DNA of 64,000 nt from Agrococcus sp. ARC_14 (GTDB lineage: Bacteria; Actinomycetota; Actinomycetes; Actinomycetales; Microbacteriaceae), in assembly GCF_022436485.1 (NCBI RefSeq), contig NZ_JAKUDO010000001.1, forward strand, positions 186,001 through 250,000, given 5' to 3'. Below are positions 19,118 through 27,757 of the stretch, in pieces. How positions within the stretch are numbered: the first letter of the stretch is position 1; every line of letters starts with the position of its first letter. A program made the position numbers and the translations under genes. The notes beneath the pieces are model-generated. The model made no database searches and was not told the origin of the DNA. It was given only the letters and a program-made list of their open reading frames with translations.

Positions 19118-20710
19118 ATGCCCAGTGGCCGAGCCAGCGTCGTCATCATCGGCGGAGGCCACAACGGCCTGACCGCCGCCGCCTACCTCGCCCGCGCCGG
19201 CGTCGACGTGACGGTGCTCGAGCGCCTGCCGCACGTGGGCGGCGCGGCCGTGTCGACGAGCGGGTTCGTCGGGCTTGACGCGAGCCTGTCGCGCTACTCC
19301 TACCTGGTGAGCCTGCTGCCGCAGCAGATCATCGGCGACCTGGGGCTCGACGTGCGGCTCGCGCGCCGCCGCTACTCCTCCTACACGCCGGAGCCGGGCA
19401 CCGACCGCGGCCTGCTGATCGACGCGGGCGACGAGGCGGCCACGCGCGCCTCCTTCGCGGCGATCGGGGCGGCGGACGATGCGGATGGGTTCGCCCGCTT
19501 CTACCAGCGCACGACACGACTGGCGGGCGCGCTGTTCCCGACGCTCACGCAGCCCCTCCCCACGGCGGAGTCCGCGCGCACGGCCGCTGGCGCCGCATCC
19601 GCGTGGTCCGAGATCGTCGATGCGCCGATCGCCGAGGCCGTCGAGGCGGCCGCGGCGCACGATCTCGTGCGCGGTGTGATCGCGACCGATGCGCTGATCG
19701 GCACCTTCGCGTCGCTCGACGATCCGGGCCTCGAGCAGAACCGCTGCCTGCTGTACCACGTGATCGGCGGCGGCACCGGGGACTGGGATGTGCCGATCGG
19801 CGGCATGGGCCGCGTCTCTGGCGGGCTCGAGCAGGCGGCGCGCGCTGCTGGAGCGACGATCCTCACGGGCGTGACCGTGACGCGGGTGACGCCCGATGGC
19901 GAGGTGACGTGGGAGGAGCGCGTCGGCGGCCTACCGACCGGCTCGGACGGCCTGCCGACCGGCATCGAGCTGACCGCGGGCTTCGATCTGGTGCTCTCGG
20001 CCGTCGCGCCGCACGTGCTCGCGGGGCTGCTCGGCGAGGAGGCGCCTCGGCCCGAGGGCGCGCAGGTGAAGGTCAACATGCTGCTGCGGCGCCTGCCTCG
20101 GCTGCGCGACAGCGTCGCTGCCGAGGCTGCCTTCGGCGGCACCTTCCACATCAACGAGACCTACACGCAGCTCGGCGCGGCCTTCCGCGCGGCGGCGGGC
20201 GGCAGCGTGCCAGAGCCGCTGCCGTGCGAGATCTACTGCCACTCGCTCACCGACCCGACGATCCTCGGTGACGAGCTGCGCGCATCCGGCGCCCACACCC
20301 TCACCGTCTTCGGGCTGCAAGTGCCCGACCGGCTGCTGACACCGGAGACGAACGAACGGATGCGCGGAGAGCTCGAGCGGGCCGTGCTGGCCTCGCTCGA
20401 CTCGGTGCTCGCCGAGCCGATCGAGCCGCTGCTGCTCGAGGGGCGTGACGGGCCGGCGCTCGAGACCAAGACGACGCTCGACATCGAGGACGCGCTCGCG
20501 ATGCCGGGCGGCAACATCTTCCACGGCCCGCTGTCGTGGCCGTGGCTCGAGGCGGAGCCGACCGGGCCAGCGGAGGCGTGGGGCGTCGAGACGTCGCACG
20601 CTCGGATCCTGATGGCCGGTGCGGGCGCCCGGCGCGGCGGCGCCGTCTCTGGCGTCGGCGGCCACAACGCGGCGCACGCGGCGCTGGAGCTGCTGGCGGG
20701 CCGGCTGTAG
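19118..20710 (+). CDS. FAD-dependent phytoene desaturase-like oxidoreductase (PYROXD2 family)
   Basis: The 530-aa product has the N-terminal Rossmann motif [21 protein letters not shown] with [10 protein letters not shown], and a C-terminal FAD-binding motif ([22 protein letters not shown]). The middle carries [20 protein letters not shown], typical of the PYROXD2/CrtI-like branch. The substrate of these proteins is not established. The ATG at 19118 has GAGGAGGCACCGC upstream, a good ribosome site, and replaces an in-frame start 13 codons earlier. It is divergent from putA; whether it participates in proline metabolism is unknown. Confidence 0.85.
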   Translation: MPSGRASVVIIGGGHNGLTAAAYLARAGVDVTVLERLPHVGGAAVSTSGFVGLDASLSRYSYLVSLLPQQIIGDLGLDVRLARRRYSSYTPEPGTDRGLLIDAGDEAATRASFAAIGAADDADGFARFYQRTTRLAGALFPTLTQPLPTAESARTAAGAASAWSEIVDAPIAEAVEAAAAHDLVRGVIATDALIGTFASLDDPGLEQNRCLLYHVIGGGTGDWDVPIGGMGRVSGGLEQAARAAGATILTGVTVTRVTPDGEVTWEERVGGLPTGSDGLPTGIELTAGFDLVLSAVAPHVLAGLLGEEAPRPEGAQVKVNMLLRRLPRLRDSVAAEAAFGGTFHINETYTQLGAAFRAAAGGSVPEPLPCEIYCHSLTDPTILGDELRASGAHTLTVFGLQVPDRLLTPETNERMRGELERAVLASLDSVLAEPIEPLLLEGRDGPALETKTTLDIEDALAMPGGNIFHGPLSWPWLEAEPTGPAEAWGVETSHARILMAGAGARRGGAVSGVGGHNAAHAALELLAGRL

Positions 20711-20749
20711 CCCGGCCCATCCTGCCCGCGCTCGACCCCACCCGCACCG

Positions 20750-20810
20750 TCAACCGGCCAGGTGGCCAGCCGGCGGGATAATCGCGGCGGCCCACCGCAA
20801 GACCGGTTGA
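20750..20810. repeat. Nested inverted repeat in 211-bp intergenic region
   Basis: Arms TCAACCGG (20750-20757) and CCGGTTGA (20803-20810) enclose GGTGGCC/GGCCCACC and a GC-rich core. It could terminate the oxidoreductase gene or its convergent neighbour, but has no U-tract. Nothing else is recognisable in 20711-20921. Confidence 0.4.
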
Positions 20811-20921
20811 AGATCGCCCGTCGCGAGCGGCCACGCCGAGTGCACGCAAGCGCCCGCGCCGGCATGCGCACCGGCAAGACAAAGAGCCGGCGAGCGCAAC
20901 AGCACCGCCGAGCACCAGCGC

Positions 20922-21497
20922 TCAGACCGGCGTGCGGCTGCCCCACGTCGAGGGCGCCGACACGCGGTTCGACGGCAGCCGGTTCATCTCGGCCCAGTCG
21001 TGCACGCGCTGGTCGAGCGCCGGCAGCGGCACCGACAGCCCTGCTGCCTCGAGCACCTCGACGACGCGCGCGATCGTCGCCGTGCCGACGCCCCGCTCGA
21101 TGAAGCGGCCCTGCACGACGCCGCGGGCGTGCACCTCGCCGTCGACGACGAAGCGCTGCTGCAGATAGATCGCCCGCTCGTCGGCGCCCTGCACCGCCGT
21201 CTCGATGTCGAAGCGCTGCCACAGGTCGAGGCTGCGCCGATAGACCATCGTCGATTGCCCCACCACCGCGTAGATGCCGGCCTTGTCGAGCACCGCCGAC
21301 ATGCCCGTGCGATTGGTCATGTCGACGCGCGCGAGATCCATGTACGAGAGGTAGCGGCCGTTGTTCATGTGGCCCAGCAGATCGATGTCGGTCGGCAGCA
21401 CCATGAACGGCGTCCGCGCCACCCCATCGATCCCGAGCGCCGGGCGCCCCTTGCTCTTCACCGTCATCGCCATCAGCCACTGCAACCACATGTTCAC
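20922..21497 (-). CDS. Thioesterase-like hotdog-fold protein
   Basis: The 191-aa product begins with the characteristic VNMWLQWL segment of this family (membrane-proximal Trp-rich start), then the hotdog core: [26 protein letters not shown], which contains the D-x-x-G-H-M-N-N signature of acyl-CoA thioesterases, and [16 protein letters not shown]. The expected activity is hydrolysis of an acyl-CoA or similar thioester. GTG at 21497 was chosen over a longer frame because relatives begin with this Met/Val-Asn-Met-Trp segment. It is divergent from trhO with 59 bp between starts. Confidence 0.85.
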   Translation of the reverse strand: MNMWLQWLMAMTVKSKGRPALGIDGVARTPFMVLPTDIDLLGHMNNGRYLSYMDLARVDMTNRTGMSAVLDKAGIYAVVGQSTMVYRRSLDLWQRFDIETAVQGADERAIYLQQRFVVDGEVHARGVVQGRFIERGVGTATIARVVEVLEAAGLSVPLPALDQRVHDWAEMNRLPSNRVSAPSTWGSRTPV

Positions 21498-21544
21498 GAG
21501 GAGCCATCCTGCCCGACGTGCACACCGCATCCGCTCGCGTTTGG

Positions 21545-21550
21545 GAGAAT
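21545..21550 (+). promoter_or_regulatory. -10 hexamer GAGAAT of trhO
   Basis: GAGAAT lies 6 nt before the ATG at 21557. Confidence 0.5.
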
Positions 21551-21556
21551 CGAACA

Positions 21557-22420
21557 ATGCACAAGGTGCTGCTCTACTACCGCTTCACGCCCATCGCCGA
21601 CCCCGAGGCCGTGCGGCTGTGGCAGCGCGCGCTCTGCGAGCGGCTGGGGCTGACCGGGCGCATCCTCATCTCGCCCCACGGCATCAACGGCACGGTCGGG
21701 GGCGACCTGGATGCGTGCAAGCGATACGCGCGCGCGACCCGGGAGTACTCGGGGTTCCGGGGGATGGACATCAAGTGGTCGACCGGCACCGGTGCCGACT
21801 TCCCGCGGCTGAGCGTGAAGGTGCGCGACGAGATCGTCACGTTCGGGGCGCCCGATGAGCTCGAGGTCGACGCGGATGGCGTGGTGGGCGGCGGCCGGCA
21901 CCTCACGCCGGGCGAGCTGCACGAGCTGGTCGAGGAACGCTCCGATGTGGTGTTCTTCGACGGCCGCAACCGCTTCGAGGCGGAGGTCGGTCGCTTCAAG
22001 GGCGCCATCGTGCCCGACGTCGAGACCACCCGCGACTTCGTCGAGCTGCTCGACTCGGGCGCCTACGACCACCTGAAGGACACGCCGATCGTGACCTACT
22101 GCACCGGCGGCGTGCGCTGCGAGGTGCTGAGCTCACTCATGCAGAAGCGCGGCTTCCAGGACGTCTACCAGCTCGACGGCGGCATCGTGCGCTACGGCGA
22201 GAGCTTCGGCAACACGGGCCTGTGGGAGGGTTCGCTCTACGTCTTCGACCAGCGGCAGACGGTCGACTTCGGGGCGGATGCGGCGGTGCTGGGTGCGTGC
22301 GCGAGCTGCGGTGCCCCCACGGGCGGCATGGGCAACTGCCGGCTCTGGTCGTGCCGCAAGCAGGTGCCGGTGTGCGAGGCGTGCGAGCCGGCCTGCGCCG
22401 AGCACGTCGCGGCGGCCTGA
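21557..22420 (+). CDS. trhO: Rhodanese-domain tRNA uridine(34) hydroxylase (TrhO/UPF0176)
   Basis: The 287-aa product matches TrhO (YceA): an N-terminal ferredoxin-like domain with [15 protein letters not shown] and [12 protein letters not shown], a central rhodanese domain with the catalytic cysteine in [10 protein letters not shown], and a C-terminal cysteine-rich zinc-like motif ([12 protein letters not shown] ... [16 protein letters not shown]). It hydroxylates uridine 34 of certain tRNAs using a source of O2. The start is defined by GAGAAT 6 nt upstream, so the upstream in-frame Met is not used. Monocistronic. Confidence 0.93.
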   Translation: MHKVLLYYRFTPIADPEAVRLWQRALCERLGLTGRILISPHGINGTVGGDLDACKRYARATREYSGFRGMDIKWSTGTGADFPRLSVKVRDEIVTFGAPDELEVDADGVVGGGRHLTPGELHELVEERSDVVFFDGRNRFEAEVGRFKGAIVPDVETTRDFVELLDSGAYDHLKDTPIVTYCTGGVRCEVLSSLMQKRGFQDVYQLDGGIVRYGESFGNTGLWEGSLYVFDQRQTVDFGADAAVLGACASCGAPTGGMGNCRLWSCRKQVPVCEACEPACAEHVAAA

Positions 22421-22516
22421 GCCGGATGCTCGGCAGATGTGCTCGCCAGGGGGGGTCGGCTGCGCATTGCAGCTCGCGGGTCGCTCAGCGGCACATCTGT
22501 CGAGCAGACGCGCCGC

Positions 22517-22522
22517 TACGCT
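22517..22522 (+). promoter_or_regulatory. -10 hexamer TACGCT of GNAT gene
   Basis: TACGCT lies 6 nt before the ATG at 22529, a leaderless start. Confidence 0.6.
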
Positions 22523-22528
22523 GGCCGC

Positions 22529-23014
22529 ATGGCCGACGGCGACATGCACACCCGACGCGCGACCCCCGCTGACGCGGTCGCGCTGCAGTCGCTCCTCGCC
22601 GCCCATCGGCACGCCGACGAGGAAGACGAGAAGGTCGATCGCTACCGCGAGCGCCTCGGTGCCCTCGTGATGAACGACGCCCACCACATCGTGGTCGCCG
22701 AGGCCGACGGCCAGCTGCTCGGCTACGCCGCCGCCCAGGACTACGGCCCCGCGCCGCAGCGCGACTGGTCGATCGCGCGCATGCACGACCTGTGGGTCAC
22801 TCCAGATGCTCGCGGCCGCGGTGCGGGCACCGCGCTGTTCCAGGCGGTGCGCGACTGGGCCGAGCAGCAGACGCGCATCCGCGTGCTCGAGTGGCAGTCG
22901 CTCGAGGTGGCCGCCGAGTTCTACCGGAAGCTCGGCCTCTCGGGCGAGCGCGTCGACGAGGCCGACCCGCGAGCGCTGTACGAGATCGAAGTGCACCTGC
23001 CGAAGCGGCAGTAG
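22529..23014 (+). CDS. GNAT family N-acetyltransferase
   Basis: The 161-aa single-domain GNAT has the acetyl-CoA loop at LWVTPDARGRGAGTALFQAV (R-G-x-G-x-G/A) and the closing YRKLGLSGERVDE motif. The acceptor amine is unknown. ATG at 22529 is fixed by TACGCT 6 nt upstream rather than an in-frame start 30 codons earlier that lies in non-coding-like sequence. Its stop codon abuts the stop of the convergent PPOX gene with no intervening base (TAG at 23012-23014, next stop at 23015-23017), so transcription of the two must interfere or share a terminator inside coding sequence. Confidence 0.88.
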   Translation: MADGDMHTRRATPADAVALQSLLAAHRHADEEDEKVDRYRERLGALVMNDAHHIVVAEADGQLLGYAAAQDYGPAPQRDWSIARMHDLWVTPDARGRGAGTALFQAVRDWAEQQTRIRVLEWQSLEVAAEFYRKLGLSGERVDEADPRALYEIEVHLPKRQ

Positions 23015-23428
23015 CTACTCCAGGTGCTGCGGCGTCTCCACCCGGCCGGAGACCTTGTCGACCGCCATCTTCAGGATGACGCGACTGGCGGCATCCGGCG
23101 GCGGCGTCGCCGAGGTGCTGCCGTAGCGCTGCTGCAGCTCGACGTAGTAGGCGCCGGTGGGGTCGTCGATCACCTCGGCGAGGTGGCCGCGCACCTCGAC
23201 GTAGAGGTAGGGCTTCTCGGGGTCGGTCATCGAGACCGCCATCGCCGGGTTGGCCTGCAGATTCTTGAACTTCTGCCGCGTGTTCGTGTGCGTGAAGAGG
23301 AGGTGCTCGCCGTCGTAGCCGAACCACATCGGGTTCACCTGCGGGGTGCCGTCGGGCCGCAGCGTCGCGAGGTGCGCGAAGAGCGGCTGCTCGAGGAGGT
23401 AGCGGTACTGCTCGGGGATCGTCGCCAT
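23015..23428 (-). CDS. PPOX class F420-dependent oxidoreductase
   Basis: The 137-aa split-barrel flavin-like protein has the F420-type PPOX features: FAHLATLRPDGTPQVNPMWFGYDG at the start, THTNTRQKFKNLQANP and AVSMTDPEKPYLYVEVRG. Members bind F420 or FMN and reduce small substrates; the fgd gene at 13742-14734 would supply F420H2. The ATG lies 6 nt from a CAGGCT hexamer (minus, 23435-23440). It is transcribed in the same direction as, and just after, the histidine phosphatase gene, which ends 4 nt beyond its start, so they may also form an operon. Confidence 0.9.
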   Translation of the reverse strand: MATIPEQYRYLLEQPLFAHLATLRPDGTPQVNPMWFGYDGEHLLFTHTNTRQKFKNLQANPAMAVSMTDPEKPYLYVEVRGHLAEVIDDPTGAYYVELQQRYGSTSATPPPDAASRVILKMAVDKVSGRVETPQHLE

Positions 23429-23432
23429 GCCC

Positions 23433-24254
23433 TCAGCCTGCCAGGTCGGCTGCGACCTCGCCGAGGCCGTCGAGCTGCCACACGAGCGTGCCCGCGGGCA
23501 GCGAGACGGTCGAGATCGAGCAGTTCGGCAGGATGACGTCGGGCGTGAGCTCCGGCACCAGCTGGCGCAGCAGCGACGTGATGAAGCCGCCGTGCGACAC
23601 GATCAGCACCTCCACCTCGCCCTCTCCCGCCGCCGACCCGGCCGCGCGGATGACGTGCTCGAGTGCCGCATCCGCCCGCATCACCGTGGCGGCTGCCTGC
23701 TCGGCCTGCCCCGACGAGTCGAGCTTCGCGATCGTGTCGAACAGCCCGCGCCAGCCCACCTGCTCGCCGATGGCGCGCAGCGCGCTGAGCTCGCGGTCGA
23801 CCTCGAAGCCGTGCTCGACGATGACCTCCTGCCACACGTCGGCGGCGGGGCGCTCCTCGTGGGCACCGAAGTTCCACTCGCGCAGCAGCTCGCTGTACTC
23901 GATCGGCGGCTGGGGGTCGAGGGCGGCGAGGATGCCCTCTGCCGTCGTGCGGGTGCGCTGCAGGTCGGAGGAGAAGGCGAGGTCGAAGCGGTGCTGCGCC
24001 AGGTGCCGGGCGACGGCCGCGATCTGCCGGTGCCCGGGCTCGGTGATCGGCGAGTCTGACCAGCCCTGCATGAGGTGGTTGATGTTGTGCTCGGTCTCGG
24101 CGTGCCGCACGATGCGCAGCCGCACGGCTCGGCCGGCCGCGAAGGCCGCGAGCTCCTCGGGCAGGTGCTGCCCGGCGTCGGCCTGGGCTGCCTCGGCCTG
24201 CGCTGCGTCGGCCTGCGCGGTGTCGGCCTGCGCTGTGTGCTGGTCGTCGGTCAT
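23433..24254 (-). CDS. Histidine phosphatase family protein
   Basis: The 273-aa product has the phosphoglycerate mutase-like motif RIVRHAETEHNINHLMQG with the phospho-accepting histidine, SSDLQRTRTTAEGI, and the distal HGG (VSHGGFITSL). Substrates range widely in this family (phosphosugars to nucleotides). Residues 7-28 are a hydrophilic A-Q-A-D/E repeat, an odd N-terminal tag. The start ATG overlaps the stop of the upstream membrane gene by 4 nt (ATGA), so the two are coupled. Confidence 0.85.
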   Translation of the reverse strand: MTDDQHTAQADTAQADAAQAEAAQADAGQHLPEELAAFAAGRAVRLRIVRHAETEHNINHLMQGWSDSPITEPGHRQIAAVARHLAQHRFDLAFSSDLQRTRTTAEGILAALDPQPPIEYSELLREWNFGAHEERPAADVWQEVIVEHGFEVDRELSALRAIGEQVGWRGLFDTIAKLDSSGQAEQAAATVMRADAALEHVIRAAGSAAGEGEVEVLIVSHGGFITSLLRQLVPELTPDVILPNCSISTVSLPAGTLVWQLDGLGEVAADLAG

Positions 24255-26269
24255 CGCTTCCCCATCTTGTCGAGCATGTCGTTGTACGCGTCGAGCTCTG
24301 CGTCGTTGGTGCGGGCGGCCGCGCGGTCGGTGCGCACCTGCTCCTTCTTGTCGCTGCGCGACCACTTGACGGTCGTGATGATCGCCAGGATCACCGTCGG
24401 GATCTCGCCGATCGACCAGGCGATGCCACCGCCCACCCGCTGATCCTCGAGCGCGTCGACGCCGTTGCCCATCGCGCCGAACCAGTCGGCCAGCAGCAAC
24501 ACCTCGCCCGTCATGAGCGTGAGGCCGAAGAAGGCGTGGAACACCATCGCGCCCAGCAGCAGCAGCAGTCGCAGCGCATACGGCGGGCGCGCTGGCCCCG
24601 GGTCGGTGCCGATGATCGCCTGCACGAACAGGTAACCGGAGCCCACGAAGTGCAGCACCATCCAGATGTGCCCGAGGTGGTCGTGCATCGCCCAGTCGAA
24701 GATCGGCGTGTAGTAGAACACCCACAGGCTGACGACGAAGATGCCGGCAGAGACGATCGGATGCCCGACCACCTGCATGTACCTCGAGTGCACGATCGCG
24801 AGCATCCACTCACGGCCGCCGCGGCTGCCGTCCCGACGCTTGGCGATCGCGCGCATCGCGAGCGTGATCGGCGCGCCCGGCACCAGCAGCACCGGCACCG
24901 CCATGCCGAGCAGCATGTGCACGAGCATGTGCAGCGAGAACTGGAACTCCTGATAGAGGTTCAGCGCGCCGCTCGTGCACCACCACAGCAGCAGCACGCC
25001 CGCCGTCCACGAGACCGTGCGCAGCACCGGCCAGCGGTCGCCGCGCTTCGCCAGCCGCCGCACGGCGGCGAGGTAGAAGAACAGCAGCAGCGCGCAGACG
25101 ACCGTCCAGAGCGGGTCGAGCGCCCAGGTCGTGAACAGCCGGCCGATGTCGAACGGCGGCGGCAGCAGCTTGCCCGTCAGGATCTCGGCAGGGGTCGCCT
25201 CGAGACCGGGCGGCACCTCCGGCACGGGCGTCGCCGTGCGCGCGAGGCCCGCTGCGACGCCGGCCGTGACGCCCATCACCACGAGCTCGAGCGTGAGCAC
25301 CGTCGCGATCGCCCTGCCGCCCAACCGCTGGCCGAGGGTCTTCGCGGGCGTGAGCAGACGCATCCGCTGCCACGCACCGAAGCCGCCGAGCACGACGAGC
25401 AGCACAGCCTTGGCGATCGAGAGCACGCCGTAGTCGCTGAACCAGTCGCCCTCCATGCGCACCCAGGAAGAGGCGATGCCGGTGAAGGCGACGACGCCGA
25501 AGCTGGCGGCCGCGAGGCTCGAGTAGCGCAGCAGCACATCGCTCAACGAGGCGTTGCCGACCTCCGAGACGAGCGTCGGCGCTGGGGTCGCGGCAGAGGC
25601 CCGAACGGGCCTCTTCTCTGAGCCCCACCGCGCGCTCAGCAGCCCCACGTGGAAGAGGCCCCCGAGCCAGATCGAGACGAACACCAGGTGCAGCAGCAGC
25701 GCCGAGACGGCGACGTCGTGGCCCGCCGTGCCGCCCGCGTGGCCGCCGGACGCGATGAACCAGAACGGCACGGCCCAGGCGACGACGCTGCACGCAGCCG
25801 CCACCGGCCCGCGCGCGACGAGCAGCACGACGGTGAGGACGGCGAGCGCCAGCAGCGTGCCGAGCAGCAGTCGGCCGGTCTCGACCTCGGTGAAGAAGAA
25901 CTGCAGCAGACGGCCGAAGTCGTTGGTCGCCGTGACCGGGTTGGTCACCAGGGTGCGGAAGTTGCCCCATGCCATGAAGCCCTGCGCGACCGCGGCGACG
26001 CCCGTGGAGGCCGCGGCGATGTCGAGCGTGCGATGCCAGTCGCGGCTGCCGGGGCGGAGCGCGAAGCAGGCGAGCACCAGGCCACCGAAGGCAGCGGCGA
26101 TCGCGAGGTTGCGCAGCATGCTGGCGATCGGGATGCCGTAGCGCACAGCAGCGCCGGGATCCTCGATCGCGAGCGGGTCGGCGCCGCCGCCGAGATCGAG
26201 CGCCGCCCAGAGCGCCACCAGCCCCGCGAGGATCGCGAGCGCTGGCGCGAGAAGACGGAGGCGCTGCAC
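24251..26269 (-). CDS. CopD-CtaG fusion: copper import / cytochrome c oxidase assembly membrane protein
   Basis: The 672-aa multi-pass membrane protein has two modules. The N-terminal half matches CopD (GHDVAVSALLLHLVFVSIWLGG, with conserved His). The C-terminal half matches cytochrome c oxidase caa3 assembly factor CtaG (HMLVHMLLGMAVPVLLV, FDWAMHDHLGHIWMVLHFVGSG, MVFHAFFGLTLM). This fusion is common in actinobacteria and is linked to copper delivery for oxidase maturation. GTG at 26267-26269 was chosen because TACCCT lies exactly 6 nt upstream; upstream extensions cross the promoter. A short charged tail ends the protein. Confidence 0.9.
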   Translation of the reverse strand: MQRLRLLAPALAILAGLVALWAALDLGGGADPLAIEDPGAAVRYGIPIASMLRNLAIAAAFGGLVLACFALRPGSRDWHRTLDIAAASTGVAAVAQGFMAWGNFRTLVTNPVTATNDFGRLLQFFFTEVETGRLLLGTLLALAVLTVVLLVARGPVAAACSVVAWAVPFWFIASGGHAGGTAGHDVAVSALLLHLVFVSIWLGGLFHVGLLSARWGSEKRPVRASAATPAPTLVSEVGNASLSDVLLRYSSLAAASFGVVAFTGIASSWVRMEGDWFSDYGVLSIAKAVLLVVLGGFGAWQRMRLLTPAKTLGQRLGGRAIATVLTLELVVMGVTAGVAAGLARTATPVPEVPPGLEATPAEILTGKLLPPPFDIGRLFTTWALDPLWTVVCALLLFFYLAAVRRLAKRGDRWPVLRTVSWTAGVLLLWWCTSGALNLYQEFQFSLHMLVHMLLGMAVPVLLVPGAPITLAMRAIAKRRDGSRGGREWMLAIVHSRYMQVVGHPIVSAGIFVVSLWVFYYTPIFDWAMHDHLGHIWMVLHFVGSGYLFVQAIIGTDPGPARPPYALRLLLLLGAMVFHAFFGLTLMTGEVLLLADWFGAMGNGVDALEDQRVGGGIAWSIGEIPTVILAIITTVKWSRSDKKEQVRTDRAAARTNDAELDAYNDMLDKMGKR

Positions 26270-26275
26270 CCATTC

Positions 26276-26281
26276 AGGGTA
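26276..26281 (-). promoter_or_regulatory. -10 hexamer TACCCT of CopD-CtaG gene
   Basis: The minus-strand TACCCT lies 6 nt from the GTG at 26269. It decides that start against longer in-frame openings. Confidence 0.6.
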
Positions 26282-26448
26282 GTCGCCGTGGCCACCGGCC
26301 CGCCCCGCCGCACAACGCAAGCTCTCTGCCCGGATCTCGCTGCGCATCCGTCGCCACGGCGGATTCCTCGCTGGTTGCAGTTCGCGAGCTTGCGCTGTGC
26401 GCCGAGCGCAGGATGGGGATCGGGATGCGGATGGGGGTTGGAACACGC

Positions 26449-26475
26449 AAAAGGCCCCGCCGTCGTGGCGGGGCC
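26449..26475 (-). terminator. Rho-independent terminator of hup
   Basis: On the minus strand GGCCCCGCC-ACGAC-GGCGGGGCC is followed directly by TTTT, 25 nt after the HU stop codon. This is the most canonical intrinsic terminator in the window. Confidence 0.88.
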
Positions 26476-26499
26476 CCTCGCGTGCTGTGTGGAGCGGTC

Positions 26500-26784
26500 T
26501 TACTTGACGGCTGCCTTGAGCTTCGAGCCAGCGGTCAGCTTGACGCGGTGGCCGGCAGCGATCTTGATCTCGGCGCCCGTCTGCGGGTTGCGGCCCGTGC
26601 GGGCAGCAGTCGCGGTGCGCTCTGCGCTGAAGAAGCCGGGGATCGAGACCTTGTCGCCAGCGGCGACGGCGGTCGAGACCTCGTCGAAGAGCGCGTCGAG
26701 CACGGCGCTGACCTTGGCCTGCGAGAGGTCGGTCGACGCAGCGATCTTCGATGCGAGCGTGGTCTTGTTGATGGTCTCAGCCAT
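26500..26784 (-). CDS. hup: HU family DNA-binding protein
   Basis: The 94-aa product is a classical short HU: INKTTLASKIAASTDLSQAKV at the dimer helices, the beta-arm signature GFFSAERTATAARTGRNPQTG with the Pro-containing arm tip, and ending KLKAAVK. It lacks the Lys-rich C-terminal tail of mycobacterial HupB. It is a nucleoid-associated, chromosome-compacting protein. Ribosome site CAGGAGGACATC precedes the ATG. An intrinsic terminator follows. Confidence 0.95.
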   Translation of the reverse strand: MAETINKTTLASKIAASTDLSQAKVSAVLDALFDEVSTAVAAGDKVSIPGFFSAERTATAARTGRNPQTGAEIKIAAGHRVKLTAGSKLKAAVK

Positions 26785-26970
26785 GATGTCCTCCTGGTGG
26801 TGGCATGTCCGTCCCGCCTAGGGGCGGGCATTTCGCCGGGGCCTGGTGGGGCTCCGACCACCCCCGAACGTAGCCGCGAGGCCCCGAATCCTTTGGAGAA
26901 ACACCCCGACACGCCGCGATTTCCGCGTCTTTTCGCGGATCGCGAACGGGTTTGGGGGACAAATCGCTGT

Positions 26971-27663
26971 TCAGGGCCGCTCTGCGGCGCTCACCGAGGC
27001 CAGCCGTCGGGCACGGAGCGTCGACGCGCGAGCCGCTCTGCGGCGCTCGAAGAAGGGAAGGAAGACGCCGATCAGCGGGCCGACGCCGAAGGCGAAGATG
27101 ACGGTGCCGACGCCCACCGGGCCGCCCAGCAGCCAGCCGATCAGCAGCGCCGTGCCCTCGATGAGGGTGCGCACGATCCAGATGCGCCAACCGGTGATGC
27201 GCACCAGGCCGGTCATGAGCCCGTCGCGCGGGCCGGGCCCGAGCTGCGGCGCGATGTAGATGCCGGTCGCGATCGCGAGCAGCACGATGCTGCCGACGAG
27301 CATCAGGATCTGCGCCCACAGCTCGGTCGGCGCCGGGATGAGCCACAGCCCCAGGTCGGCGGCGGGTCCCACGAGCAGCGCATTGAGCAGCGTGCCGATG
27401 CCCGGCCGCTGCCGCAGCGGGATCCACAGCAGCAGCACGATGCCCGACACCACCACGGTCGCGGTGCCGTAGCTCATCGGCAGGTGGTTGGCGATGCCGA
27501 GCGAGAACACGTCCCACGGACCGACGCCGAGCGTCGCGCGCACGAGCAGCGAGAGCGAGATGCCGTAGAGGAAGAGGCCGACCAGCAGCTGCGCGACGCG
27601 GGCGGCGGTGTCAGCGGGGCCGAGCGCGTCGATGGGGAGGAAGAGGCGGCGGATGCGGTGCAC
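26971..27663 (-). CDS. YczE/YitT-like integral membrane protein
   Basis: The 230-aa protein has five to six hydrophobic segments with the YczE family pattern GLFLYGISLSLLVRATLGVGPWDVF near the N-terminus, LGPGPRDGLMTGL in the middle, and a VGTVIFAFGVGPLIGVFLP close. The function is not established. GTG at 27661-27663 is fixed by TGGAAT 6 nt upstream. It is divergently transcribed from a MocR-type regulator, the arrangement known for yczE and its regulator YczR, with a palindrome between them. Control by that regulator is therefore likely. Confidence 0.87.
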   Translation of the reverse strand: MHRIRRLFLPIDALGPADTAARVAQLLVGLFLYGISLSLLVRATLGVGPWDVFSLGIANHLPMSYGTATVVVSGIVLLLWIPLRQRPGIGTLLNALLVGPAADLGLWLIPAPTELWAQILMLVGSIVLLAIATGIYIAPQLGPGPRDGLMTGLVRITGWRIWIVRTLIEGTALLIGWLLGGPVGVGTVIFAFGVGPLIGVFLPFFERRRAARASTLRARRLASVSAAERP

Positions 27664-27669
27664 AGCCCC

Positions 27670-27675
27670 ATTCCA
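27670..27675 (-). promoter_or_regulatory. -10 hexamer TGGAAT of yczE-like gene
   Basis: The minus-strand hexamer lies 6 nt from the GTG at 27663, within the divergent control region. Confidence 0.55.
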
Positions 27676-27700
27676 TCGCCTCACGCGGGTGGGCGCACGG

Positions 27701-27740
27701 GCCACTCCTGCAGAAGTGGCTCGCGACAAGCAGTCCACTG
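27701..27740. promoter_or_regulatory. Palindrome and repeat half-site, probable MocR operator
   Basis: GCCACTCCTGCAGAAGTGGC (27701-27720) is a palindrome with one mismatched pair. A third related half-site, GTCCACTG, follows at 27733-27740. Both lie in the 94-bp gap between the divergent yczE-like and MocR genes. MocR regulators commonly bind such repeated half-sites. Confidence 0.6.
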
Positions 27741-27745
27741 TGCGG

Positions 27746-27751
27746 CAGGAT
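27746..27751 (+). promoter_or_regulatory. -10 hexamer CAGGAT of MocR gene
   Basis: CAGGAT lies 6 nt before the ATG at 27758. Confidence 0.5.
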
Positions 27752-27757
27752 TGCAGC

